This document shows, piece by piece, positions 1-8,810 of a stretch of 64,000 nucleotides of DNA; position 1 is the first letter of the stretch; every line of letters begins with the position of its first letter. This DNA comes from CAIOZA01 sp964464375 (GTDB lineage Bacteria > Bacteroidota > Ignavibacteria > Kapaibacteriales > UBA2268). The position numbers were made by a program, and so were the translations under genes. The notes beneath the pieces were generated by a model. It was not told the origin of the DNA and ran no database searches. It worked only from the letters and a program-made list of their open reading frames with translations. The stretch is from assembly GCA_964464375.1 (NCBI GenBank), contig CAYXFU010000001.1, positions 62,001 through 126,000 on the forward strand, written 5' to 3'.

Positions 1-2
1 AA

Positions 3-1175
3 AGATCCGGTTGGGAACAAAAAGCTGTAAATTATAATAATTATAGAACTATGTTCTGGTCAGATGCAAACGACAAATCACTTTCAAGATACCAGAGAAC
101 AGACATATCTAATCTGTTAAGTGGTGGAAACCAAACAGAAAAGAAGAATTTGATTATAAGTTCACAGGATATGGTTCGCCAACATTATACAAGTGGTCCA
201 ACTCCAGATGCAAGCTTTATAACTAACATACTCCGTTCTGCTTATAAAACTCCAGGCAATCCTAAGGGTTCCTCAGTAACTAATGATGGTAACCAAGCAG
301 TAGGTATTTCCATAGGCAGAAACATTGCACAGGATATCAAAGCAACTACAGTAACAAATGATCCAGCACCATATTGTGGATTAGTTTCAATAGATCCTAA
401 TGGTGAAGGTTTGGCTACTGCAGCATTCTATTACAAACAACATGCCGGTGCACCTAGCGACAGCATTGTCGGTGTTACTACATCAACATTAACTAGAAAT
501 GTATGCTACTTTGCTGTAGATTGGAGACATTGGAATAATCTCACTAATATTATCCGCGGAAGTATTGATTTTATCGAAAAGAACGGTGGAACAATCATAC
601 CAGTCGAACTAGTAAGTTTTGATGCAATTTCAAAAGGCAAAAGTGTTGATTTAAGCTGGACAACTGCTAGTGAATATAACACAAACCGATTTGAAATTGA
701 AAGAGCTTACAAGAGCGAAGCAGGAGTTTCATCATTTATTAAAATTGCTGAAGAAAAAGCAACAGGTTACAGTTCTTCTGAAAAGATTTATGGACCAATA
801 TCTGACAAAACCGTCGAATTTGGCAACACTTACGTTTACCGATTGAAGATGATTGATAATTCTGGTGAGCCTTCTTACAGCGACAACAAAGAAGTTAAAA
901 TTGGTAACAGTTCAGAAAACTGGATTGGATTACCAGTTCCTAACCCAGCAATCAACGATACAAAGATTGAGTATAACTTAGCTGAAGCAAGCTCAATCAC
1001 AATAAATATCATTGATATGAATGGCAGATTAGTCTCGAATGTTTATAATGGTTATTCTAATGCTGGTTTGCAGGATTTGAAGATAAATACTTCAGAGCTA
1101 GTAAACGGTACTTATACTATCATTCTTAAAGTTGGTGACAATCAGTATATTAATCAGATTCAGGTTGTAAAATAA
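3..1175 (+). CDS. T9SS-exported protein, 5'-truncated by the window edge
   Basis: The reading frame is open from base 3 through the first ATG at 51, so the visible 390 codons are the C-terminal part of a longer protein and ATG 51 is internal. The first ~190 residues match no family I recognise. Then comes a fibronectin-III-like beta segment (PVELVSFDAISKG, then SWTTASEYNTNRFEIER). The last ~80 residues look like a type A T9SS sorting domain: a PVPNPA start, a beta-rich core with IIDMNGRLV, an NGTYTI turn and a short basic end. Such domains direct export across the outer membrane and are then cleaved. The protein is probably surface-attached or secreted; its catalytic role, if any, is unknown. 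Confidence 0.75.
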   Translation, partial: RSGWEQKAVNYNNYRTMFWSDANDKSLSRYQRTDISNLLSGGNQTEKKNLIISSQDMVRQHYTSGPTPDASFITNILRSAYKTPGNPKGSSVTNDGNQAVGISIGRNIAQDIKATTVTNDPAPYCGLVSIDPNGEGLATAAFYYKQHAGAPSDSIVGVTTSTLTRNVCYFAVDWRHWNNLTNIIRGSIDFIEKNGGTIIPVELVSFDAISKGKSVDLSWTTASEYNTNRFEIERAYKSEAGVSSFIKIAEEKATGYSSSEKIYGPISDKTVEFGNTYVYRLKMIDNSGEPSYSDNKEVKIGNSSENWIGLPVPNPAINDTKIEYNLAEASSITINIIDMNGRLVSNVYNGYSNAGLQDLKINTSELVNGTYTIILKVGDNQYINQIQVVK

Positions 1176-1196
1176 AGCGACTAGAAATCAGACAAA

Positions 1197-1228
1197 AGCC
1201 CTGCAGATTAGTCTGCAGGGCTTTTTTG
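1197..1228 (+). terminator. Rho-independent terminator between convergent genes
   Basis: Perfect 11-bp stem (1197-1207 with 1212-1222), TTAG loop and a six-T run. The opposite strand has four Ts after the stem, so it may also stop tsaE transcription. Confidence 0.85.
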
Positions 1229-1269
1229 TTAAGGTTAAAAAGAATAAAATCTTATTGGAAATAATGAAA

Positions 1270-1722
1270 TTAATTTGTAATTATCCCAATTTGTCGTTTA
1301 TTTTCATCTTCGTCTGAAATACTTAAAGTAACTTTGTATTCCCATTTGTAAATAATATCTCCGGCTTTCTCAGCCCACTCAATCAGCTTAATTATTTCAT
1401 CAGAATTCAAACACTCACCAAATCCAATTTCAGACAGTTCGGCAGGGGATTTTATCCGGTATAAATCAAGATGGTAAATATGAATTTCTTTTTTATTCTT
1501 TTCTCCATGATACTGATTGATAATGGTAAACGTAGGACTATTAACAATGTCTTCAACATTGAAATAATTGCATATACCCTTGATGAATTCAGTCTTACCG
1601 GAGCCTAAATCTCCATTTAATGCAACTGAATCTCCGATGTTCAATCGTTCAGCAAACTTTGAACCTAAAGCTATAGTTTCTTCTTCGCTAAAAGATATAA
1701 ATTCTTCGGTTTTCATTCTCAT
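1270..1722 (-). CDS. tsaE: tRNA threonylcarbamoyladenosine biosynthesis ATPase TsaE
   Basis: TsaE (YjeE family) is the P-loop ATPase that works with TsaB and TsaD to make t6A37 in tRNAs reading ANN codons. The 150-residue length is typical. The Walker A motif GDLGSGKT is at residues 37-44, followed by the family SPTF segment and a late LIEWAEKAG stretch, where the conserved tryptophan lies. Two in-frame ATGs (1722 and 1716) are both possible starts. It is the last gene of a minus-strand run tilS-hpt-tsaE, with 54 bp between hpt and tsaE. No tsaB or tsaD is in the window. Confidence 0.9.
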   Translation of the reverse strand: MRMKTEEFISFSEEETIALGSKFAERLNIGDSVALNGDLGSGKTEFIKGICNYFNVEDIVNSPTFTIINQYHGEKNKKEIHIYHLDLYRIKSPAELSEIGFGECLNSDEIIKLIEWAEKAGDIIYKWEYKVTLSISDEDENKRQIGIITN

Positions 1723-1776
1723 TATCTCAATAGTTTTTAAATAACGAAGCTAAGTCGGATGTACTACTTTTATATT

Positions 1777-2325
1777 TTAAATTGACTCATTACTCAACAC
1801 ATATATATCTTTTAGAAATCTTCCTTTCTCGGCATAATCCAAACCATATCCAACAACAAATTCTGATGAAATTTCTTTACCTACATATTTTATTTTAATA
1901 TCAGTAACTTTTTCTTCAGGTTTGGAAAGAAATGTAGCTATTTCAATGCTATTAGGGTTAAGCTTCTCTAGGTCTTTAGTCAATGCAAATAAAGTACGAC
2001 CAGAATCAACTATATCTTCTATGATTAGAACATCCCTATGTTCAATATTAATTGCTCCAATTTGTATATCAACCTTGCCTAAACTTGTTAATCCGGATTT
2101 ATAGCTTGAAGCATTAATAAAAAAAACTTCGGATTCAATACCAATTTCACGAATTAAGTCTGATGCAAAAATAAAAGCACCCTTCAAAACTACTAAATAA
2201 ACAACATCCTTTGATTGGTAATCATGTTGAATTTTTGCAGACATTTCTATCATCGAAGATCTGATCTCAGATTCTGATATAAATTTTTCAAATTTTTTCT
2301 TATTTATTAGAATAAAATCAACCAT
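1777..2325 (-). CDS. hpt: Hypoxanthine phosphoribosyltransferase
   Basis: Type I phosphoribosyltransferase that salvages hypoxanthine (and usually guanine) with PRPP to IMP/GMP in the cytoplasm. The PRPP-binding motif EDIVDSGRT is at residues 103-111, and the early LKGAF and late VGYGLDYAEKGR segments are typical of bacterial HPRT. At 182 residues it is full length. It starts 10 bp after the tilS stop, so the two are probably cotranscribed; tilS-hpt adjacency is widespread in bacteria. Confidence 0.92.
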   Translation of the reverse strand: MVDFILINKKKFEKFISESEIRSSMIEMSAKIQHDYQSKDVVYLVVLKGAFIFASDLIREIGIESEVFFINASSYKSGLTSLGKVDIQIGAINIEHRDVLIIEDIVDSGRTLFALTKDLEKLNPNSIEIATFLSKPEEKVTDIKIKYVGKEISSEFVVGYGLDYAEKGRFLKDIYVLSNESI

Positions 2326-2335
2326 TCGCTATCTT

Positions 2336-4504
2336 TCAATCTTTTATCAACTCTAATTTTAAATACCTAGTAGTCATTTGGTTAACTTTGTATTTATCAT
2401 TTATTCTTAAACCACAGACCCAAATAATTTCAGTTTTAGTACTAAGAAGAATAATATTCTTTTTGTCAAGAAGAGATATTTTATTGTTAACAAGAAAATC
2501 ACTTATTTTAACACTCCCATCCATTCCCAGTGGGATAAAATTATCACCTGGATTCCAATTCCTGAGAACTAATTTAACAGGTAGTAAGTCAATATCAATA
2601 AACTCAATATTTTTATCATTCGAAAATTTAATGTCTCTTTTATTCACTTCAGTCATTTTTAATGTGAAATTATGGATCTTATGTTCACCAGTTTTTTCTA
2701 TCTCCAAATATGTCTCTGTTTCTTCTTTTCGGGAATAAAAAACAAGATTTAGTCTATCTCTAAGAACACTAATTTTCTTATTAATCTCTACAATAGAACC
2801 AATAGATTGATCAGTCAGGTTAATAATTCGTTCAATCACTTTTAGGGATAAATTTCTTGAGTGGAAATGCTCTTCCAATGATTTTTGGATTATCTCACCT
2901 TGAATATATTCATCACATGTCTTTAGTAAACTAATCCTAATTGTTAATAATTCGCTCTTTTTATCCCACTTCACAAATTTCATATAAATATCGAGATGAT
3001 CTTTTATGAAAGCATCTGCAGATCTAATAAGAGAAGATGTACGATTTATTGTTTCAATAATTGATTCATTAAATTCATTTTGTAGCTTTGGAATGAGATC
3101 TAATCTAATTTTATTCCTTGTATAAAGTAGTAAACTATTAGTCTCATCTTCATGCCACTTTAAATTTCGTTGTTTAGCATAATTTAATAAATCAACCTTT
3201 TTAAATTTTAGTAAAGGTCTGATAATCTGCGATTTTTTGCTGACGGTTCTTTGTTCAGGGATACCTGATAATCCAGTTAAACCGGTTCCCCTCATTAGAT
3301 TAATAATGAATGTTTCAGCAGAATCATCTGCATTGTGAGCTAATGCTATATATGGTATATCCATTGATTTTGCTAATCTTTCAAAAAATGTATATCGGAG
3401 CGTTCTGGCAGCTTGTTCAATACTTTGTGAATTTTTCTCTGCAAAATCCTTAACATTACTAGAATCTGTATAAAATTTTATACCATAGTTTTTAGCTAAA
3501 TCCTTAACGAACTTTTCGTCAATATCCGCACTGAAAGCTCTCAGTTTATGGTTAAAATGACAAATTAATAAAAAGAATTTCTTTTCTTTATTCAGGTTTG
3601 CCAATAAATCTAAAAGCACTACAGAATCAACTCCCCCACTAACTGCTACCAAGATCTTGGATCCTAATGAAAGATCAAAATTCCTTTCAAGGTTATTCTT
3701 AAACCTCATTAATAAATCAGAAACTTGTTTATTTTTTAAATCATCTTTAGAAAAGAGACATTTCTCATTTATTAGCTGTATCGGAATTGATTTTGGAATG
3801 TGTTTCTTTTTTTCCTTTTGAGGAATGTCGTTCTGCTTTTTTTCTGATTTCTTACTTGTTTGAGCAATCTTTTTAGTTGATTCTTCACTAATTACTTTTT
3901 CGACTTTTGGAATTACATTCTTAATTTCTGATTTGATTGGTAAATCGGCTTTTGATACTTGCAGATCAGCAACTACTTGTTTATTTGCTTTTTTAGAAGG
4001 AGGATTAGCTTTTTTGGTCTTTATTTCATCTATTACTTCAATTTTAGTTTCTTCTATCTCTTTTGGGTTTGGTATTTCACTATGTCTTTTTAATACAATA
4101 ATCTTTCTGGGAGTTTCAGGTTGTTGGCCTGTTATTGGTTTATTCTCTGACTTTTTAACCTTGCTTAATTTTGCGTCTGATTCTAATACCCTTTTTGTTT
4201 TCGTTACTACCTTTATTTGAACGTCAGTTTTAATATTAGACTTTTTTACTTTATTAATTTTAACTTCAGGTAGTTTGCGATTAAAATTTTCCTCAACTAA
4301 AGGCTGTTCAATGCTAATCACTTTCTTTGGTATTTGAGTATTTTTCTTTTTTGAGGTAGTAGTTGTTAATGATTTTTCCATTTGGTTCAGACTAACATTA
4401 TCCTTTTCAATCACAACATCCAGAGTTGGATCTACTACTTTCAATTTATTATTATCTTTCACTTTATTCTTAGTTGGGATAATTTCATTTTTTATTCTAG
4501 GCAT
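2336..4504 (-). CDS. tilS: tRNA(Ile)-lysidine synthetase TilS with long Lys-rich N-terminal extension
   Basis: TilS converts C34 of the CAU-anticodon tRNA-Ile to lysidine, using ATP and lysine. The PP-loop motif SGGVDS lies at residues 289-294 counted from the chosen ATG at 4504, followed by the family HFNHKLR, AHNADD and RNKIR segments and a C-terminal domain. The frame extends to a TTG at 4546, but ATG 4504 has an AAAGAGA upstream and is preferred. TilS normally begins about 20 residues before the PP-loop; here some 265 residues of low-complexity, Lys/Glu/Ile/Pro-rich sequence precede it, with no recognisable domain. First gene of tilS-hpt-tsaE, divergent from tmk. Confidence 0.9.
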   Translation of the reverse strand: MPRIKNEIIPTKNKVKDNNKLKVVDPTLDVVIEKDNVSLNQMEKSLTTTTSKKKNTQIPKKVISIEQPLVEENFNRKLPEVKINKVKKSNIKTDVQIKVVTKTKRVLESDAKLSKVKKSENKPITGQQPETPRKIIVLKRHSEIPNPKEIEETKIEVIDEIKTKKANPPSKKANKQVVADLQVSKADLPIKSEIKNVIPKVEKVISEESTKKIAQTSKKSEKKQNDIPQKEKKKHIPKSIPIQLINEKCLFSKDDLKNKQVSDLLMRFKNNLERNFDLSLGSKILVAVSGGVDSVVLLDLLANLNKEKKFFLLICHFNHKLRAFSADIDEKFVKDLAKNYGIKFYTDSSNVKDFAEKNSQSIEQAARTLRYTFFERLAKSMDIPYIALAHNADDSAETFIINLMRGTGLTGLSGIPEQRTVSKKSQIIRPLLKFKKVDLLNYAKQRNLKWHEDETNSLLLYTRNKIRLDLIPKLQNEFNESIIETINRTSSLIRSADAFIKDHLDIYMKFVKWDKKSELLTIRISLLKTCDEYIQGEIIQKSLEEHFHSRNLSLKVIERIINLTDQSIGSIVEINKKISVLRDRLNLVFYSRKEETETYLEIEKTGEHKIHNFTLKMTEVNKRDIKFSNDKNIEFIDIDLLPVKLVLRNWNPGDNFIPLGMDGSVKISDFLVNNKISLLDKKNIILLSTKTEIIWVCGLRINDKYKVNQMTTRYLKLELIKD

Positions 4505-4590
4505 AATCTCTTTAATTGATTTAAGAATGATTACAAAAATAATCAATAATAAAGAAAATCAATCTTAATTATAACATATTCAGAAATAAA

Positions 4591-4622
4591 TGTGTTTATG
4601 ACTTTGAAATAAATTAAATTTG
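4591..4622 (+). promoter_or_regulatory. Possible Bacteroidota-type promoter for tmk
   Basis: TAAATTTG at 4615-4622 fits the -7 consensus TAnnTTTG exactly. The upstream TGTG (4591-4594) is a poor -33 match and sits 20 rather than 19 bases away. Initiation near 4629 would leave a leader of about 23 nt. Confidence 0.35.
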
Positions 4623-4651
4623 TAACTTGTTAAATCTTAGATTTTTCATAA

Positions 4652-5275
4652 ATGTTTATTAGTTTCGAAGGTATTGATGGCTGTGGTAAGTCTACTCAGA
4701 TAAAATTATTATCTGAGTATCTCATTTCTTTAGGTAATAAAGTATTGACGATAAGAGAGCCAGGAGGAAATAGTTTATCTGAAGCTATACGCAAAATTCT
4801 TCTTTCTTCAAAAAATGAAATTGATCCGATAACAGAATTACTCCTTTTTGAGTCTGCCAGAGCCAATCTGATTCGACAAACGATTAAACCTTCTCTTGAT
4901 GATGGTTTTATTATTCTTTCAGATAGGTTCTATGATTCGACAATTGCTTATCAGGGTTATGGAAGGGGTATTAATCTTGATTACATCACACAAATAAATA
5001 CTATCGCAACTAACGGATTAAAGCCAGATCTTACATTCCTTCTTGATGTTGATATCCAAACCTCAAAAAATAGATCGAATTTCAGAGTTTCTGATAGAAT
5101 TGAATTATCAGATGATTCATTTTTTGAGAAGGTGATTGATGGATTTCGTATAATTGCAGCCAATGAGCCTGATAGGCTGATTGTGATTGATGCAAAAAAT
5201 AATATTCAATCAACTCATAATAAAATTCTTTCAGTATTAATTAATAAATTTCCAAATATTTTCAGATTACCATGA
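4652..5275 (+). CDS. tmk: Thymidylate kinase
   Basis: Phosphorylates dTMP to dTDP for DNA synthesis in the cytoplasm. P-loop GIDGCGKS at residues 7-14, the substrate motif REPGG at about 35-39, and the DRFYDST motif beginning at residue 91 followed by QGYGRG in the lid region. The 207-residue length is normal. The last base of its stop region overlaps the next gene through an ATGA junction (5272-5275), so the exported protease downstream is probably translationally coupled, an odd pairing by function. Confidence 0.93.
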   Translation: MFISFEGIDGCGKSTQIKLLSEYLISLGNKVLTIREPGGNSLSEAIRKILLSSKNEIDPITELLLFESARANLIRQTIKPSLDDGFIILSDRFYDSTIAYQGYGRGINLDYITQINTIATNGLKPDLTFLLDVDIQTSKNRSNFRVSDRIELSDDSFFEKVIDGFRIIAANEPDRLIVIDAKNNIQSTHNKILSVLINKFPNIFRLP

Positions 5276-7758
5276 TAAAATCTAAATTATATATTTTCAT
5301 GATTTTAAATATTTTTTCATTAAAAATTTTAAGTGCCGATATAATTCAAACTGACGCTGATTTATTATTCAAAATAGTTAAGAATATCGATCAGACATCT
5401 TCAACTATTAAGATTGATGTGAATAAATTTAAAGCCGATCAGCTATTCAATTCGAGATCTGATATATTAATAATTAATAATTTTAAAATGGATAATTATA
5501 CTGCATATAATTTGGAACTGAAGAAGGACATTGAACCTTTCGATGAGACTACTCAATTTGAATTTATTTCAGACAAGGGAATTGAATCCTATCCACCACC
5601 AGAGATTAAATTCTTTTCTGGCAAAATTGATAACGATCCTGATTCTAAGGTTTATATCAGTTACTATGATGGGATGATGACTTGCATAATTAAAACAGGA
5701 AGCAATGACGCATATTCAATTCGTCCCGTTTTCAATCCATCAGACAGATCGATTTCTCATTATTTAAGTTCATCTAACAAAGTTACAGATTCTTTGAATA
5801 AATACAATTGTTTAACTCTAGAAGTTGAGTTAGAATCTACCGAATTTCAGGATATTGTTAAGCAATCTAATAATATTCAGTTAGCACCCAGTAAATTGAT
5901 GGAAGTCAAGTTAGCTTGTGAGGCTACTTCTGAATTTTATAAATTATTCAATGATAAAGATAAGGCAACTGCTTATATTTCATCAGTTATCAAACATACT
6001 TCAAAATTGTATGAAGAATTTTTAAACACTCGTTTGATTATTTCTTACTTTTTGATATGGGCTAACTCTACGCTGGATCCATATATCAATGAGAATCTCA
6101 TAAGTGATAAATTGTTTATTATGCCCGATCTTTGGAAAAATAAGAATGTTGATCGTTCAATTGCCGTTTTATTTGCTTCTCTTGCGGCTCAGCAAGGGAA
6201 TGTAAGTGTTGCCGGTATTGCATTTGGTGGGCAGCCAGGTCGTGGTAATCTGTGCAGTAAGGATAATGGTTACTGTGTATTAGGGATTAGAGGTGGAGAG
6301 AATTATCCAACAAATGACTATACATGGGATGTTAATGTTGCCGCACATGAAATTGGTCATTTATTCGGTGCTCCACATACACATAGTTGTTATTATCAAC
6401 CTAACATGATAGATACTTGCGTGACGGAATCTTCAACAGGTGTTTCTGATGCTTGTATAAAAAATGGGAATGTTGTTCCTCGAAATGGCACAATAATGAG
6501 TTATTGTCATTTAACCAATAAATCCCATTCTGTAGATTTAATATTTCATCCACGTGAATATCCAAGTATGAGAAAAGCTGTAGAGAGAGCTACATGCGCA
6601 AAGGAAGTTGTTACGGCTTATGTTTCACTTCTCTCCCCTCTTGGAGGTTTAACCTATCGGAGTAGTGATAATTTACCCATTCGCTGGACATCCAGCATGG
6701 TTTCAAAGGTGAGTTTGAAATACTCTACAAATGCTGGTAAAGATTGGATTCCCATTGCTGATAACCTTAATACAAATGATTCAGTTTTTATATGGAAACC
6801 TAATAATGTTCAAAGTACTGAAGTTGTTATTCTCGTTCATTCAAGTTCTGATCTTACAATTAATGATAGGAGTTTTGTTAATTTCTCGGTATTAGCACCA
6901 TTGATAACTATCATCAACCCCAAAGATGGAGACAGATTCCCTCAGAATTCTTCATTAAAACTGTATTGGAATAAGGTTTTTGTTGATTCTGTTAAAATTG
7001 AATTCAGCAGTGATAATGGCAATAGTTGGTCAAATATTGGATTTGCTGGTAAAAATACCGATTATTCATGGATATTACCAATTATAGAGAGCAATGAAAA
7101 TCTGTTTAAAATATCCTCTGTTGATGGAACTAATATTCAGACATTAAGTGGAAAGTTTTCTATTGGACAGCCTAAAGCATCATTAACAAGCCCCATTGAT
7201 TTCGAAAAACTTTGCATCGGTGACATATTTAGAATTAAATGGAGTAGTGATTTTATTAATATTTGTTATCTTGAATACTCTATCGATGCCGGGCAAAATT
7301 GGAAGAAAATCACTCCTATACCTCTTGATCCTACAAAAGGTTATTATGACTGGAAAGTGCCCGACAGAGCTACAATTGAAGGTAGAGTCAGAATATCTAC
7401 AAAAACTAATGATTTAATTTATTTAGACCAATCCAAAAACAATTTCTGGATTTACGACTGCAAAACATCTGTAGATGAATTATCTAAAAGTCATAAACTA
7501 ACAATAGATATAATAAACAATTCCCAATCTGATGATTTAGTTAATTTAAAAATTCTGAACCATTATGGAGTAACAGGAGTCTCTGATATTTTCTTGACTG
7601 ATATTTTGGGGAATCGGTCTAAAATTGGGTCAATCAATCTGGAATCAGAAATATATAATTTTACATTTAATATGTCCGATAAACCACATGGTACTTATTT
7701 TCTGGAAATGAATAATAATTCAGGTTGCTTATCTAATATCTTAAAAATAATAAGATAG
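5272..7758 (+). CDS. Exported zinc metalloprotease (reprolysin-like) with repeated beta domains
   Basis: 828 residues. The N terminus is a signal peptide (basic MIKSK, then a hydrophobic stretch ending near LSAD). The catalytic zinc motif HEIGHLFGAPH (HExxHxxGxxH) is at residues 359-369, and a Met-turn-like TIMSYCH follows about 50 residues later, as in metzincins. Three beta-sandwich repeats follow (about 446-540, 543-630, 635-730), each with a YSxDxGxxW-type core. The last ~80 residues resemble a degenerate T9SS sorting domain (LTDILGN, then HGTYFLEM). It probably digests extracellular protein. Its start overlaps tmk by four bases; no inhibitor gene is adjacent. Confidence 0.8.
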   Translation: MIKSKLYIFMILNIFSLKILSADIIQTDADLLFKIVKNIDQTSSTIKIDVNKFKADQLFNSRSDILIINNFKMDNYTAYNLELKKDIEPFDETTQFEFISDKGIESYPPPEIKFFSGKIDNDPDSKVYISYYDGMMTCIIKTGSNDAYSIRPVFNPSDRSISHYLSSSNKVTDSLNKYNCLTLEVELESTEFQDIVKQSNNIQLAPSKLMEVKLACEATSEFYKLFNDKDKATAYISSVIKHTSKLYEEFLNTRLIISYFLIWANSTLDPYINENLISDKLFIMPDLWKNKNVDRSIAVLFASLAAQQGNVSVAGIAFGGQPGRGNLCSKDNGYCVLGIRGGENYPTNDYTWDVNVAAHEIGHLFGAPHTHSCYYQPNMIDTCVTESSTGVSDACIKNGNVVPRNGTIMSYCHLTNKSHSVDLIFHPREYPSMRKAVERATCAKEVVTAYVSLLSPLGGLTYRSSDNLPIRWTSSMVSKVSLKYSTNAGKDWIPIADNLNTNDSVFIWKPNNVQSTEVVILVHSSSDLTINDRSFVNFSVLAPLITIINPKDGDRFPQNSSLKLYWNKVFVDSVKIEFSSDNGNSWSNIGFAGKNTDYSWILPIIESNENLFKISSVDGTNIQTLSGKFSIGQPKASLTSPIDFEKLCIGDIFRIKWSSDFINICYLEYSIDAGQNWKKITPIPLDPTKGYYDWKVPDRATIEGRVRISTKTNDLIYLDQSKNNFWIYDCKTSVDELSKSHKLTIDIINNSQSDDLVNLKILNHYGVTGVSDIFLTDILGNRSKIGSINLESEIYNFTFNMSDKPHGTYFLEMNNNSGCLSNILKIIR

Positions 7759-7851
7759 AATTTGTTAAATGATAATCTGTTCGTAATTTTGAAATTAAAT
7801 AGAAATAGATTTAATTTTTGGTCTTTAAAAACTTAATACTTGGAATTTTAA

Positions 7852-8748
7852 ATGCTTAATCAGTTAATTATTAAGACTATGCCGCTTATTCCGAAAGCAA
7901 TTATTCATGCAGTAGCTAAACGTTATATTGCCGGAGATAATTTAAGCGATGCAGTTGCAGTTACTAAAAATTTCGCCTCATCAGGTGGAATGACAACAAT
8001 CGATGTTCTTGGTGAATTTGTGACATCAAAAGAACGGGCTCTTCATGAAATGGAACAAAGCAAACTTGTTCTTGAAGCTATTAAAACTCATGCTCTTCCT
8101 ACTTATTTATCAGTAAAACCAACTTCACTCGGATTGGGTATTGATGCTCAATTCGGTTACGAAAACATCAAGGAAATTTTAACTATTGCAAAAGCACAAG
8201 GAACTTTCCTTCGTTTGGATATGGAGAATTCTCCTTATACTGACATGACTCTTGAGCTTTTCAAAAAGTTTAGAGCTGAAGGATTTGAAAATGTTGGAGT
8301 TGTGATTCAAGCATATATGAGACGGAGTTATAAGGATATTGAATCACTGAAAGAGTTTAGTCCATCTATAAGACTCTGTAAAGGGATCTATAGAGAATCA
8401 TCAGAAATTGCATACCAGGAAAAAGATGAAGTAAGAGATAATTACAAGAAGTTATTGAGACTGATTCTTGATAGTGGGTTATATGTCGGAGTGGCAACTC
8501 ATGACGACATCCTGATCCACGATGCTATGAATGAAATTACTAGCAGAGGTTTAAAAAAAGAAGAGTATGAATTCCAAATGTTGCTTGGAGTAAGAGAAGA
8601 AAAGAGAAATGAAATCATGCGAGCTGGTCATAGAATGAGAATTTATGTACCATTCGGTAAAGATTGGTATGGATATTCTTCAAGAAGGCTTAAAGAAAAT
8701 CCGGATATGGCATCGCACATTTTTAAAGCTATTTTCTTTAAAGGATAG
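7852..8748 (+). CDS. Proline dehydrogenase (monofunctional, FAD)
   Basis: Oxidises L-proline to pyrroline-5-carboxylate and passes electrons through FAD to the quinone pool. The 298-residue length fits the short monofunctional type. Family signatures visible are KPTSLG, RLDMENS, RLCKGIYRE, VATHDD and the C-terminal YSSRRLKE motif (residues 275-282), which binds the proline carboxylate in PutA structures. It lies 93 bp after the protease and ends in a strong terminator, so it is probably monocistronic. No classical P5C dehydrogenase is adjacent; the next gene encodes a different aldehyde dehydrogenase. Confidence 0.9.
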   Translation: MLNQLIIKTMPLIPKAIIHAVAKRYIAGDNLSDAVAVTKNFASSGGMTTIDVLGEFVTSKERALHEMEQSKLVLEAIKTHALPTYLSVKPTSLGLGIDAQFGYENIKEILTIAKAQGTFLRLDMENSPYTDMTLELFKKFRAEGFENVGVVIQAYMRRSYKDIESLKEFSPSIRLCKGIYRESSEIAYQEKDEVRDNYKKLLRLILDSGLYVGVATHDDILIHDAMNEITSRGLKKEEYEFQMLLGVREEKRNEIMRAGHRMRIYVPFGKDWYGYSSRRLKENPDMASHIFKAIFFKG

Positions 8749-8766
8749 ATTTAATATTATTAATAT

Positions 8767-8801
8767 ATCCGCAACAATTCAGTATTGTTGCGGATTTTTT
8801 T
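8767..8801 (+). terminator. Rho-independent terminator after proline dehydrogenase
   Basis: Perfect 11-bp stem (8767-8777 with 8785-8795), 7-nt loop and a seven-T run. It lies only 10 bp before the next start codon, so it insulates the aldehyde dehydrogenase unless it is read through or acts as an attenuator. Confidence 0.88.
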
Positions 8802-8810
8802 AGAAATGAT

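Noticed and set aside
8767..8801. Riboswitch before the aldehyde dehydrogenase
   Set aside because: Only one simple terminator hairpin is present; no aptamer-like structure precedes it outside coding sequence.
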